From contig CM051457.1 of assembly GCA_028274465.1 (NCBI GenBank), forward strand, positions 48,702,362-48,766,361: 64,000 bases of DNA, in the 5' to 3' direction. The translations under genes were made by a program, and so were the position numbers. Below the pieces are notes generated by a model. The model was not told the DNA's origin and did no database searches. It saw only the letters and a program-made list of their open reading frames with translations. The number at the start of each line of letters is the position of its first letter. Within the stretch, counting starts at the first letter, position 1. Positions 30,578 to 41,280 of the stretch are shown in pieces. The DNA is from Plantago ovata. Its lineage: Eukaryota > Streptophyta > Magnoliopsida > Lamiales > Plantaginaceae.

Positions 30578-32884
30578 TCATGCGGGATCAATTTTGCATC
30601 GGGTACTAGACTTCCCCGTCCAAGTGCTCTTCAAAGCACCAAGTCCCTGCACATCTTGACGAACATAAAGAGGACCAAAGAATCCTACAAGTTCGTTAGT
30701 ATCAACATAAGCACATGAATTAACTATGGCTCGCAACGTATGTTGGTTGCCATTTACCTCGAAGCTACATGTACGACGGTACATGTCTATCACCATATGT
30801 ACTTTGTTGATGAAGGCTCTACCCAAAAGAACCACATCTTTGAGCTTTGCGGAGGATGTAGGCATGACGATGAAGTTCGTCTTGACCTCTACACCGGCGA
30901 CTCTTACCACTAAGTTCTCAATCACACCCAACGGATTTTTCATAGACCCATCCGCCAGTTGCACCATGCACTTCATTGGTCTTAAGCCAGACAAACCCGA
31001 CTCTTCGTACACGTTCAAAGGTATGACATTCACACCCGCTCCCGTGTCTAGAGTTGCCACTATTCCATCCTTCTTACCCAAGCCGATTTCCACATCAAAG
31101 CTCTCTTGGATAGGCACTTCCACCATATCCACCAACTCATCCTCAGACGATGAGTTTCCATTCACTTCTTCCACTATCGCATCAGATTGTGCGACAACTT
31201 CCTCTTCCATAACCACCTTAGGAGTCTCAACCTCCTCACTCACCTTGCAAGTTTCAGTTATCTTGCAACTTGGCACCTCAACTCGTGCATTGTCTCTCAC
31301 AATCGTGATCTCCACGGGCAAATCAGTCACCACGGTTATGGCCATAGCCTTCTCCGTGTTTCCGGGAAACTTCCCTTGCTCTCTACTCGCCCCTCGATCT
31401 ATAAGCTCTTGTAGCTTCTTATGGAGGCTGCTACTACTAGCCTCAAGCTTCTCAAAGCGTTGATTGTTAGTAGCCTCATTACGATAGTAATGCTCCATGA
31501 ATTTGTTCGTCTTCATAACCAAATCATTGAGTGAAGTAACAAGACGAGAAGGGAGCACCCCTCCACCTTGCGGTCCTGAACTAGCAACCGGAGGTGGGGG
31601 TGTGGGATTAGAAGGCGGTGCTCCTTCATACCAATTGTTCCCATAGCTGAGACGACTTCTATCTTGATTAGGCCCATAGGCATTTTGATCCGGGTTATGA
31701 AGATAACCACGGTTGCCTTGATTCTGGTACCCACCTCGGGGTCCACGGTTTTGTGGCCTCACATTGCCATAACCTTGCCCGTAGTTCACATCTCCAACTA
31801 CTTGCTCTCCCTCAGCAGCATATACTTCTTGACGGACATCGTTCGTGATATATTGCTCTCTAGCAAATTCAGAACGGCATAAGTAGGCCGGGTGCCCATA
31901 GTTCTTGCACACACCACAAACTTCCGTAGAAGGAGATGGAACGCTTTGCCTCAAAGCTTGCTTCACTTCATGGGCGAACCCATCAAAGGCATTTTGTTCC
32001 ACTACTACCTTGGCCTCACCTCTTTGCTCCTTTTGGAGCACACGAGCCCTCACATTCCGGTTTTGGGAATTCCGGTACATCATATCCAGCTTCACTTGGG
32101 CTTGAGAAGGAAGCAACTCCCCCATACTACCTCCACAAATACTATCCACTTGAGATTGAATCTCAGGATGTAAACCATTGTAAAAGAATTGGAGAAGCTG
32201 ACCTTTATCATACCCGTTATGTGGGCATCGATGATGCAACCCCATGAATCGATCATAGGCCTCGTGGAAAGGCTCATCGTACCTCTGCTCGAAGGAGCTA
32301 ATTTGGCTCTTCATAGCCATTGTCTTGGAAGCAGGGTAGTAACGCTCCATGAACTTATCAAAACATAGATCCCATGTTGTCAAAGACCCGGCCTCCAAAG
32401 TATTAAGCCAAGCCTTTGCACGATCACCTAGCCCCATAGAAAAGACCTTCATGCGGAGATCATCATCTGTAACACCAGCTCCTGGTCGCCCAATATGGAG
32501 AACAAAGTTCTTGAGCTCATTCAAGTACCCTATCACGTCCTCATTAGCCATCCCATAGAATTTGGGTAGTTGTTGGAACATGTGATTCTTGATCTCCAAG
32601 TTCCTTGTGGCATCATTGAGGACAATTGCTGGTCCTCTAGCCCCAACCGTAGGCTTAGTAAGTGTGCGTATAGGTCTCTCCTCCATTTCACTTTCCAAGT
32701 ACACAGATTCAAGAATCGACTCCAAAAGATAAGAAGAAGACTCTTCCCGAATACCAGAAGTGGGAGCTCTAGATGCTACTCCTTCAAACTCGGGATTCAA
32801 ATTCCTCCTCCTCCTTTGAAACAAACGATCGATCTCGTCTACAAAAGGTTCAATAATAGGTCCACCCATTCGGTTTCTAGGCAT
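30578..32884 (-). CDS. Athila-like Gag-protease polyprotein, intact
   Basis: A single frame extends upstream to 32992, but the ATG at 32884 (MPRNRMGGPI) is preferred: the upstream 36 codons are hydrophobic and sit in leader sequence. Numbered from 32992: gag domain about 152-290 (GYLNELKNFV, GSLTTWDLCFDKFMERYYPA, YNGLHPEIQSQVDSICGG), CX2CX4HX4C knuckle 359-372 (CGVCKNYGHPAYLC), Gly/Asn/Pro-rich linker, acidic region, and retropepsin-like protease with DTGAGVNVIP at 649-658, VQLADGS and DVVLLGRAF. It ends soon after GFFGPLYV. Nothing is missing from gag or protease, but no RT, RNase H or integrase follows. It would supply particle and maturation functions and must borrow polymerase and integrase. 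The start choice is inferred. Confidence 0.9.
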   Translation of the reverse strand: MPRNRMGGPIIEPFVDEIDRLFQRRRRNLNPEFEGVASRAPTSGIREESSSYLLESILESVYLESEMEERPIRTLTKPTVGARGPAIVLNDATRNLEIKNHMFQQLPKFYGMANEDVIGYLNELKNFVLHIGRPGAGVTDDDLRMKVFSMGLGDRAKAWLNTLEAGSLTTWDLCFDKFMERYYPASKTMAMKSQISSFEQRYDEPFHEAYDRFMGLHHRCPHNGYDKGQLLQFFYNGLHPEIQSQVDSICGGSMGELLPSQAQVKLDMMYRNSQNRNVRARVLQKEQRGEAKVVVEQNAFDGFAHEVKQALRQSVPSPSTEVCGVCKNYGHPAYLCRSEFAREQYITNDVRQEVYAAEGEQVVGDVNYGQGYGNVRPQNRGPRGGYQNQGNRGYLHNPDQNAYGPNQDRSRLSYGNNWYEGAPPSNPTPPPPVASSGPQGGGVLPSRLVTSLNDLVMKTNKFMEHYYRNEATNNQRFEKLEASSSSLHKKLQELIDRGASREQGKFPGNTEKAMAITVVTDLPVEITIVRDNARVEVPSCKITETCKVSEEVETPKVVMEEEVVAQSDAIVEEVNGNSSSEDELVDMVEVPIQESFDVEIGLGKKDGIVATLDTGAGVNVIPLNVYEESGLSGLRPMKCMVQLADGSMKNPLGVIENLVVRVAGVEVKTNFIVMPTSSAKLKDVVLLGRAFINKVHMVIDMYRRTCSFEVNGNQHTLRAIVNSCAYVDTNELVGFFGPLYVRQDVQGLGALKSTWTGKSSTRCKIDPA

Positions 32885-33005
32885 GCACTCACCTGAAATA
32901 CAAGATAGTGAGTATCTCAAGCAAAAAGAAACAAAAACAGAAATGAGACAAAGAAGAGATGTTGGCTGAAAAAACCAAAACAAAATCACCAACCAAAGGA
33001 GTTAA

Positions 33006-33025
33006 GTCCCCGGCAACGGCGCCAA
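33006..33025 (-). other. Primer-binding site of the nested element
   Basis: The minus strand reads TTGGCGCCGTTGCCGGGGAC two bases after the LTR, the Athila-type site (tRNA-Asp class, from memory). Confidence 0.8.
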
Positions 33026-33027
33026 AT

Positions 33028-34430
33028 TGATGGTGTCGTTTTTCACCTATTAAATTTGTTTAAAAGCCTAAGAACACTTATCACTACACAAACTAGAGTG
33101 CAATGGCAAGTTGTCCCCGAGTGTCGTTCTCTCGGGACCTAACGTGGCTTTGCTTGAGGTTTTTGCAAGTAATTTCAGTCAACGAATTCAAATGTTTAGA
33201 TAATCGTTTCCTTTGAACAATAGCAACGAGAATTCAGATTGTTGTAAATCAAGTTTGGAAAACGGTTGGTGGTAGAAATCAAATACACATGCATGGGTTA
33301 CGAATATGCTCACAAGTTCAGTGCGTAAAACCTTCGATCAAGTCTGCTAAGCAACTCGTCTACGCAACTTTAAGACACACATCATAAAAGATCACTATCA
33401 ATACTTTAGAGGTGCTTGTCACCAACACCATTTATCTAGCATGCTGCAAATCTCTAACATACAATCCTATAGCTTTCATTGACCAAGAGTTTGTCACTAT
33501 ACTCAATTCGAATATATTTTATAGGCAACTAAGAATCATATGAAGGGATTTGCAGCAAGATTGAATCACAATCTCATGTAAGCATAAACATAACCCATAG
33601 CATGCATATTCTACATTCTACCACCAACACAAAAGATTTAGCTACTCATATTCATCAACATAGACATCAATTCATATGAATAATAATCAGAATACATCAT
33701 ATCAAACTACAAGACAAGAGAGTGATACAAGTTACCACCAAAGCTGTCACTAATCGGTGCAAAGCAAAGAAAACCTCTCCGTAGATGATTACAAAGGATG
33801 AATCCCAATCAAAACCTTGAATCCCAAGCTAAAATACAATGTAATCTGAGTTTTCTCTGAGTTTTGGGGCTTAGGAGCTCTCCAAAACGAAGTTATTTCA
33901 AAAGATCTTCAAAAAATGATCAAAGATCAGATCTAAGAAGGAAAATCCGAAAACGTAACCGCTGCCAAGCGGACCGCTTGGAGAAGCCAAGCGGAGCGCT
34001 TGGCAAGCGAAGCGCTTCTGGCACTCCAAGCGCTTTGCTTGGCTTCTGTGCCAAAGCTCCTGGAAATTGAAGTGGAGCGCTTCACTATTCCAGGCGCTTA
34101 GCTTGGCTCCTGGGCAGATTTTTGTCTTCAAACTCAAACTTTTTGCCCTCGCATGGCCCTCGGGTGCCTTGGACTCATCCTTCTCGATGCTTATTGAAGC
34201 TCAAACACTTACGAACAAGCCACGGAGATTGGGGAACTTCAACGGGGCCATCTTTTCCATCAAAAAGGCTCGTTTTTAGCTCCAAAAACGTCGTTTCGTA
34301 CCTAAGTGCCTGAAAATGCAGAAAACACAAAACGTGACACTATTCTACAAAACTAACCAAAAAACAAGGCTAGAAGATAGCAAAAGAAGGTAAAAAAGAC
34401 AAGATGAACGCGTCAAAAATACGTTCATCA
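33028..34430 (-). repeat. 5' LTR of the nested element (1403 bp)
   Basis: It is near-identical to 27104-28508, with the same palindrome cluster at 33965-34110. One second palindrome that is imperfect in the other LTR (CACTTGG) is perfect here (CGCTTGG). Confidence 0.93.
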
Positions 34431-35517
34431 GTTGCGGACACTACAGTGGGGATAAAACAGCCCGTAACGTGTTACAAGCAGGATTTTTTTGGCCATCCTT
34501 GCACCGAGATGTGAGAGAATTTGTGAAGAACTGTGACCCATGTCAGCGAGGGGGCAATATCGGCAAGAAGCAAGAAATGCCCCAGCAAGGGAACCTCGTA
34601 GTAGAACCTTTTGATGTATGCGGAATAGATTTTATGGGACCATTCCCATGGAGCTCGGGATATGAGTACATTCTAGTCGCAGTGGATTACGTCACTAAGT
34701 GGGTGGAGGCAGTCCCCACTAGGAAGAATGATGCTTCGGTCGTCTTAAAATTCCTGAAAGATTTGATCTTCACCCGATTCGGAATTCCGAGAACAATTAT
34801 CAGTGATTGAGGTTCCCACTTCGTCAACCGTTCCTTTTCCTCACTACTAAAGAAGTACGGCGTTACTCATAATGTTGCTACACCATATCATCCACAAACT
34901 TCTAGGAAAGTAGAGGTCAGCAACCGGCAAATTAAGAAGATCCTTGAGCATGTAGTGAAGCCTAGCAGGAAGGATTGGGCTGGAAAACTGAATGATGCGC
35001 TTTGGGCATATAGAACCAGCTACAAAACAGTGATTGGCACAAACCGTACATACTAGTGTTTGGGAAAGCATGCCACCTTCCAGTTGAGGTTGAGCACCGA
35101 GCTTATTGGGCAATAAAGGAGCTCAACCTTGATTTGGGAAAAGCTGGGGAAGAAAGGTTGATGCAGCTCGACGAGCTTGATGAACTACGCCTCGGTGCCT
35201 ATGAGAACTCCAAGCTTTACAAGGAACGAACCAAGAAGTATCACGACCGTGGCATTGTGCGGAAAGAGCTGATCCCTGACCAGAAAGCCTTAGTGTTCAA
35301 CTCCCGACTTCACTTATTTCCGAGGAAGCTCCGTACTCGATGGGATGGACCATACGAGATTGTCCAAGTTGCTCCCCATGGAGCTGTAAAACTCTTGGAC
35401 CCGAAAACTGGAGACACCTTCAAGGTGAATGGGCAACGTGTTAAACCATACTTCGAGCTTCCCAGTGACCAAGTGGAGGTTGATCATCTCGACCTCACCA
35501 CTCCCACCTTCACGTGA
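34431..35517 (+). pseudogene. Athila integrase, broken
   Basis: It resumes after the nested insertion with [11 protein letters not shown] and completes the zinc-binding region with CDPCQRG. The core holds the first Asp (CGIDFMGPF), the second Asp (TIISD) and the Glu ([11 protein letters not shown]), so the triad is present. Breaks: TGA at 34808-34810 immediately after the second Asp, and a frameshift near 35040 with a TAG. The C-terminal part is then open from 35056 to 35517 ([40 protein letters not shown]). Integrase would insert element cDNA in the nucleus. No chromodomain or further ORF follows. Confidence 0.88.
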
Positions 35518-37426
35518 AGGTATGTAGCTTGTAGTTTTTCTATTTTTGAGTCTTTAGTAGTTTTCCTTTGTATTAAGTGTGTTTTAGGTGATAAAATAGG
35601 TAAAAGGTTGATATTTTTCGTATTCGGACATTAAAACGGAGGACCCAGGAGTCTGCAGCTCCCGGGCGGACCGCCCGACACGGGGCGGTGCGCCTGGGAG
35701 CAGCAGACCGCCTGGGCGGTTTCTGCCGCTCCCAGGCGAACCGCCCAACACCCGGGGCGGTGCGCCGGAAGTGGCAGTGACCCGGGCGCCCCCGCCCCAG
35801 GCGGACCGCCCCACACGGGGCGGTGCGCCTGAGGGCGCCAGTGACCCGGGTGCCCAGTTTTGACCCCGGACACCACAAATCACCTCCGAATGCAACCGTA
35901 TCAACCCCTCTACCCCTTTTATCGTCCGTTTTGGTTTCTCCCGAGTTGCTTGAGTAATACAGGTTACAGGTATACGACTAGCTCTTACCTCATGTCCACT
36001 TTCGACGTTCGGGACGAATGATGAAGTTCAGGTTTGGGGGGGGGTTATCACTGTGTATTTCTATAACTTATTTTGCTTATGATGACTCGTGAAAACCTTT
36101 GCATTGCACGTTTACTGCTTTCCTAGGATTTAGTTTGCATTCATCCTTAGTATAGTTTTGCATGATTTTTGTGTGGAGTTTATTTGCCAAATTTTTTGAA
36201 ATTTTTTATTGTATAGACTAAGTGTTTATGACCATTGCCCATGCATTGCATCTCTATGGAATAGTTTGAGGTTTGTCTCGCTTGACTTGTCATATTTGTA
36301 TGTGCACTAGTTAAACTTGGTAGTCTCGACATCACTATGTGGTGTTTTCTCTACTGCGGTTCGCGAAGGCCTTATAAAATGTTGCATGTTAGAGTCTTTG
36401 GTTGTATTCCCGTGTAATTATGTACGTAAGAGGCAACAAGTCTTCACCTTGCTTATTGAGATTGCTAAATGCCTAGGAAGGAGGTAGAGTGAGGTGTGTG
36501 ATCCTTTGTTTGAAACCTATTCTAACGAATAGGTTTGGGGAGGGGGTTACTATCATTATGACTTGTTTTTCGTCTTTGTGAGTCACGTTGAGTTTGTTTT
36601 TATTTTTTCTTGTGCGTTTGTGCTCCAACCTATTCTTTCGAATAGGTTTGGGGAGGTCGTTGTAATGTCGTTGTTATTTACTTTCATTGTGCTACTGCTG
36701 GCTATATATAGAAAAAAAAAAAAAGGAAAAAAAAGAAAAATATTCCAAAATCTGGAAAAGAAAAAAAAGAAAAAAAGAAAAAAAAGAAGAAAACGGAGTA
36801 AGACCCAGAAAAAACAAAAGAAGGGTCCAAGCAAGCCAAAAGCAGTTTTAGCAAAGTGTTGCATTATTTTTTCAGCTTTTGTAATAGTTCGTAATCGAGT
36901 TATATATTCTATCTTTTATTTCGTGTCTTATGTTCTAGACCACCCTCGTCCTGCCATTCAGGAAGTGGTGAATAGTCTTTGCTTTGAGAGTTGGGTAGAA
37001 TATGGGAGTGTTGTCTATTAGGGAACCCTCCTTCGTTTGATGAGAGCCAGTATTGGTTCGACCTCTCTTGAGGGAAAGTCTCAACTTGGTGAACAGTAGT
37101 AAGCCCTCAGTTTCATAGGCACGGGGCAACCATGTGTATTCTAACATGTTTCATTGTGTCGTTGATGACCAGGTCCAGGTAGAGAATATGTTACGAGAGA
37201 CTCTCTTGTTTAACAAAGTGCATATGTGAATATGTATAGGTTCAATCGAGGCATTCTTCAACCTACTTCCATGTTATGATTTGTATGGTCTTTGTTAATA
37301 AGCATTTGGTAGATTCAATCGATTATTTCTTCTTGTTTGGCATGAGACTCCTCTTTGTGTTGCATGTAGGTTGCATAGAGTCTAGCTAGTTGTATGAGGA
37401 CAAGCAAAGGTTCGGTTTGGGGAGTT
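35518..37426 (+). other. 3' UTR of the 15318-38707 element
   Basis: GC palindromes at 35661-35832 include several AGGCGGACCGCC/GGGGCGGTGCGCC pairs that can fold into stems of about 14 bp with one mismatch. Hairpin 1 (36514-36535, loop TAAC) and hairpin 2 (36627-36648, loop TTTC) follow, then an A/G-rich tract (about 36707-36815) and the polypurine tract tttggggagtt (37416-37426). The AGGCAA hairpin is not seen in this pol-bearing element. Confidence 0.85.
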
Positions 37427-38707
37427 TGATGACAGTGTTTTTTACACTATCATTCGAGTCTTTTTTCAGCAATTTAGCTATCCTCTTGCATGCATTTTAG
37501 TGCATTTTGTTAGAATAGTGTCACGTTTCTATTTCTCTTGTTCTTTTCAGGTTTTAAGTGGAAATCGCGTTTTTAGATGTAATTCATGGCGAAACAATGA
37601 TGTTTTGGTGTAACGAGATCACCCGTGGTGTGTCAAGGAGTACCGGGACGAGTTTCAAGGCCAAGAGATCGAGTTTCGGAGCTCAAAACCTTGCAAGGGG
37701 CCGAATTCGAGGATCCAAAGGAGGAATTCTGCACGGGCCGCGTTCTGCCCTTGCGGGGCGCACCGCGACGTACGGGGCGGTGCGCCGCGGAGCTTCCGAC
37801 TGCTCTATATATTTATTCCAAAATCTGCGAATTTTCATATCTCTTTTCATATTTTTCCAGACATAAACCTTAGAGCTTGTTCTGGGGATATTTTCTCTTA
37901 GAATCTTTGTAACTTAGCGAATTTGTAGCTAGATGAGAGATTTGGACACCGTTTAATCTCACCTTGCTAGATCTTTGTGAGTTTTAGCCATTCACCGGAG
38001 ATTGACAACCTTTGGTAGTAACCTTGTATCTCACAATTCTGCTATTTATCTTTCAATTAAACATGTTTTCTTTCATTATTGCTTCGATTATGATTGTTTA
38101 TCGTGTTATTGATATGAGTAGCTGAGCATCTAGTTAGTGATAATATGTGAATTCGTAGCTAGGGGTTCGTATTATGCATGATTGAGTTTCTGAGTCTTTT
38201 ACTTGTTTAATTATCTTAATTCGATTCTTTGATCCGACTAAGCCATATATCTTCGTAGAAAGGTGTTAGAAACACTAGGACAATTCAAGATCATCGATTC
38301 AATTATATATAATTTGCAAGTACTGCTTGAACTAAGATTGACAACCTTAGCCAAGTATGAGTACAGATAGGAAGCTTTCAAAATACACGTCTACAAACAT
38401 GTCTTTGGTGTTTGTAAATCGAATTACTTTTAAGACAGCACGCGTTGCACTTTCATGCATAATTAGAACTTGATGCTTAGAACGAGCATACTATCACCAG
38501 ATTTCTCCATATATTGTTAAGTTAAGTTAGAGATAAATTTGTTTTCTAAAATTATATATAGTTATTTAGTTAAAGCTAGTTTAGTCCCTAGAGATCGACA
38601 CTCGAGGTCATCTTACCTCTGCACTACGTGTTTTGTGTAGTTGTGAGTTGCCCTTTGGCTTAAAACAAATTTATTTGATTGTTCGAGTCTGACAATCTCG
38701 TTCATCA
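37427..38707 (+). repeat. Athila-like 3' LTR (1281 bp)
   Basis: It starts TGATGACAG after the polypurine tract and ends GTTCATCA, followed by the target duplication TTTTC. It is the partner of 15318-16609/23931-23938. A TATA box lies at 37806-37813 after GGGGCGGTGCGCC. Confidence 0.93.
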
Positions 38708-41280
38708 TTTTCTCTACTACGGTTCACGAAGGCCTTATAAAATGATGCATGTTAGAGTCTGTGGGTTTATTCCCGTGTAATTATGTACCTAAGAGGCGAC
38801 AAGTTTTTCACCTTGCTAATGAGATTGACAAATGCCTAGGAAGGAAGTAGAGTGAGGTGTGTGATCCTTTGTTTGAAACCTATTCTAACGAATAGGTTTG
38901 GGAGGGGGTTACCATTGTTATGACTTGTCTTTCGTCTTGTTGAGTCATGTAGAATTTGTTTTCTTCTTCATTTTGAGTTTGTTCTCCAACCTATTCTTTC
39001 GAATAGGTTTGGGGAGGTTGTTGTAGAGTCATTGTTATTTCTTTTCATTGTGGCTACTGCTGGCTATATATCAACAAAAAAAAAAAAGAAAAAAGAAAAT
39101 GAAGGAAAAAAAATCTCTTCCAGAAAATCTGGACAAAAAAAAAAAAAAAAAAAAAAAGAATAAGCAAGCCAGCAAGAAAAGCGTTGAATTGTTTTTCACC
39201 TTTTGTAGTTGTTTAAAATCGAGTTGTGAATTCTTCCTTGTGTTTCGTGTCGCCTAGTCCAAGGTCTGTTCTAGACCACCCTCGTCCTGCCATTCAGGAA
39301 GTGGTAAAGAGTCTTTGATCTAAGAGTCGGGTAGAATAGGGCAGTGTTGTGTTTTAGGGAACCCTCCTTCGTTTGATGAGAGCCAGTATTGGTTCGACCT
39401 CTCTTGAGGAAAAGTCTCACTTGGTGAACAGTAGTAAGCCCTCAGTTTCATAGGCACGGGGCAACCATAGTATGATAATATGCATCATTGCGTCGCCACT
39501 GACCAGTTCCAGGTAGAGAATGTAACGAGAGACTCCATTGTTTAACAAAGTGCATATGTGAATGCGTATAGATTCAATCGAGGCATTCTACAACCTATGT
39601 CCATGTTATGATTTGTATGGTCCTTGTTCATAAGCATTTGATAGATACAATAGATTAGTTTCTCTTGCTTGGCATGCGACTCTTACTCCTCTTGGTGTTG
39701 CATGTTGTTTTGCATTAGAGTCTAGCTAGTTGCTTGAGGACAAGCAAAGGTTTGGGGAGTTTAATGACAGTGTTGAATTGCACTTTCATTTGGTTCTTTT
39801 TCACCTATTTATCTATCCTCTTGCATGCATGTAGAATAGTGTCTCATTTCCGTTTCACTTGTTATTTTCAGGATCTAGGTGAATTTCGGTCTATTTGATG
39901 GAATTCGTGGAGAAACGTTAATGTTTTGGTGCAATGTGATCACCCGTGGTGTGACAAGGAGTGATGAGACATGTTTGAAGGCAGAAACAGTAGTTCATTC
40001 GGAGTTCGGATGAAGATTTTGGAGGTTTTGAAGTGAAATCCAGAAGTTCCATTTTCATAGTATCAGTATTTTGGGCACCAGTCTTTCATTCTATATTGGA
40101 TTGGGATGAGGTCGAAACCTACGCGTAGCTAACTCGAAGTGCTATCCAGCGGTGTGTCTTACGTGCCAATCCGAGTTTGGACGCGCCCGGAATCTGTGTT
40201 AGAACTTAGAGAGAGAAAACTGGCGAACTTGCTGCCAGCCACAGGCGGACCGCCCGGGACGGGGGGCGCATAGCCCCTCCGAATCGGGAACAGAATATAC
40301 ATTTTATCTTTAGATCGGAAATTTGAGAGATTCATTCATACTTTTGCAGACATAAACCCTAGAGCTTGTTCTGGGTTTTCTTTGACTTAGAACTACTTTT
40401 CCTTAGCGTTTTGGAGCATCAAGGTTGAGATTTGGACATCTATTGATCTCACCTTGCTAGATCTTTGTGAGTTTAGCAATTCACCGGAGATTGACAACCC
40501 TCGGTGGTAATTTTTTATCTCACTCTTTTTTGCAATCTATCTTTCAATTCAACCATGTTTTCATCTATGATTGCTATTGTTGATTACGTTTTTGATATGA
40601 GTAGCTAAATATCTAGTTGGTGATTGTATGTAAGTTCGTAGCTAGGGTTCATATTGTGCATGATTGAGTTTTTGAATCTTTTACTTGTAGATTTGTGATA
40701 TTCGAATTGTTGATCCGACTAAGCCAACTATCTTCGTATAAAAGTGTTAGAAACACTAGGACAATTCAAGATCATCGTTTTCAATATTTACAATTATCAA
40801 GTACTGCTTGCACTAAGCCTGACAACCTTAGCCAAGTATTAGTATAGATAAGAGGGTTTCAAAATACATGTCAAAACCTGTCTTTTGGTGTTTGTTCTGA
40901 TCGAGCGTTTGGGTGGAAACCTTGCGACAGTATCCTCTCCGAATGGAGAGTTGTCTGATATGGTGAAAACAATTCCCACAGCAAGATCAGTTCGAATTAC
41001 TTTTAAAGCAGTACGTGTTGCACTTTCATGCATAATTAGAACCCGATGCTTAGAATGAGCATTACTATCACCAACTCTCGTTGCATATTGTTGAGTAAGT
41101 TAAGTTAAGTTTGTTTACAGAATTATATAATAGTTATTGTAGTTAAATCTAGTTAAGTCCCTAGAGATCGACAGTCGTGGTCATCTTACCTCTGCACTAC
41201 GTGTTTTGTGTAGTTGTGAGTTGCCCTTTGGCTTAAAACAAATTTATTTGATTGTTCGAGTCTGACAATCTCGTTCATCA
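38708..41280 (+). repeat. Array unit 1 (continuation of host 3' UTR; LTR 39762-41280)
   Basis: After TTTTC it continues the host UTR interrupted at 15317. Hairpin 1 starts at 38877 (loop TAAC). The LTR starts TAATGACAG instead of TGATGACAG. A segment of about 94 bases at 40897-40990, bounded by CTGATC and GATCAG, is absent from the LTR at 37427. Confidence 0.9.

Larger units (their letters stand above)
27104..34430 (-). mobile_element. Young gag-protease-only Athila-like element; TSD GTTGC
   Basis: LTRs 27104-28508 and 33028-34430 differ at only a small number of positions by eye, and GTTGC flanks both ends (27099-27103, 34431-34435). On the minus strand: LTR, primer-binding site, one gag-protease ORF, AGGCAA hairpin, palindrome array, paired 3' hairpins, pyrimidine/purine tract, polypurine tract, LTR. 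No RT or integrase is present and no deletion scar is visible. It is therefore a non-autonomous structure that was mobilised recently. Confidence 0.94.
15318..38707 (+). mobile_element. Athila-like element with two nested insertions; TSD TTTTC
   Basis: The LTRs are 15318-16609 plus 23931-23938 (5') and 37427-38707 (3'). The target duplication TTTTC lies at 15313-15317 and 38708-38712. Internal order: primer-binding site, gag, palindromes, protease, RT N-terminus, integrase, 3' UTR. The RT palm and most of RNase H are deleted near 26845. Nested insertions are 16610-23925 in the 5' LTR and 27104-34430 in the integrase zinc-binding region. It has no env-position ORF. Confidence 0.92.
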
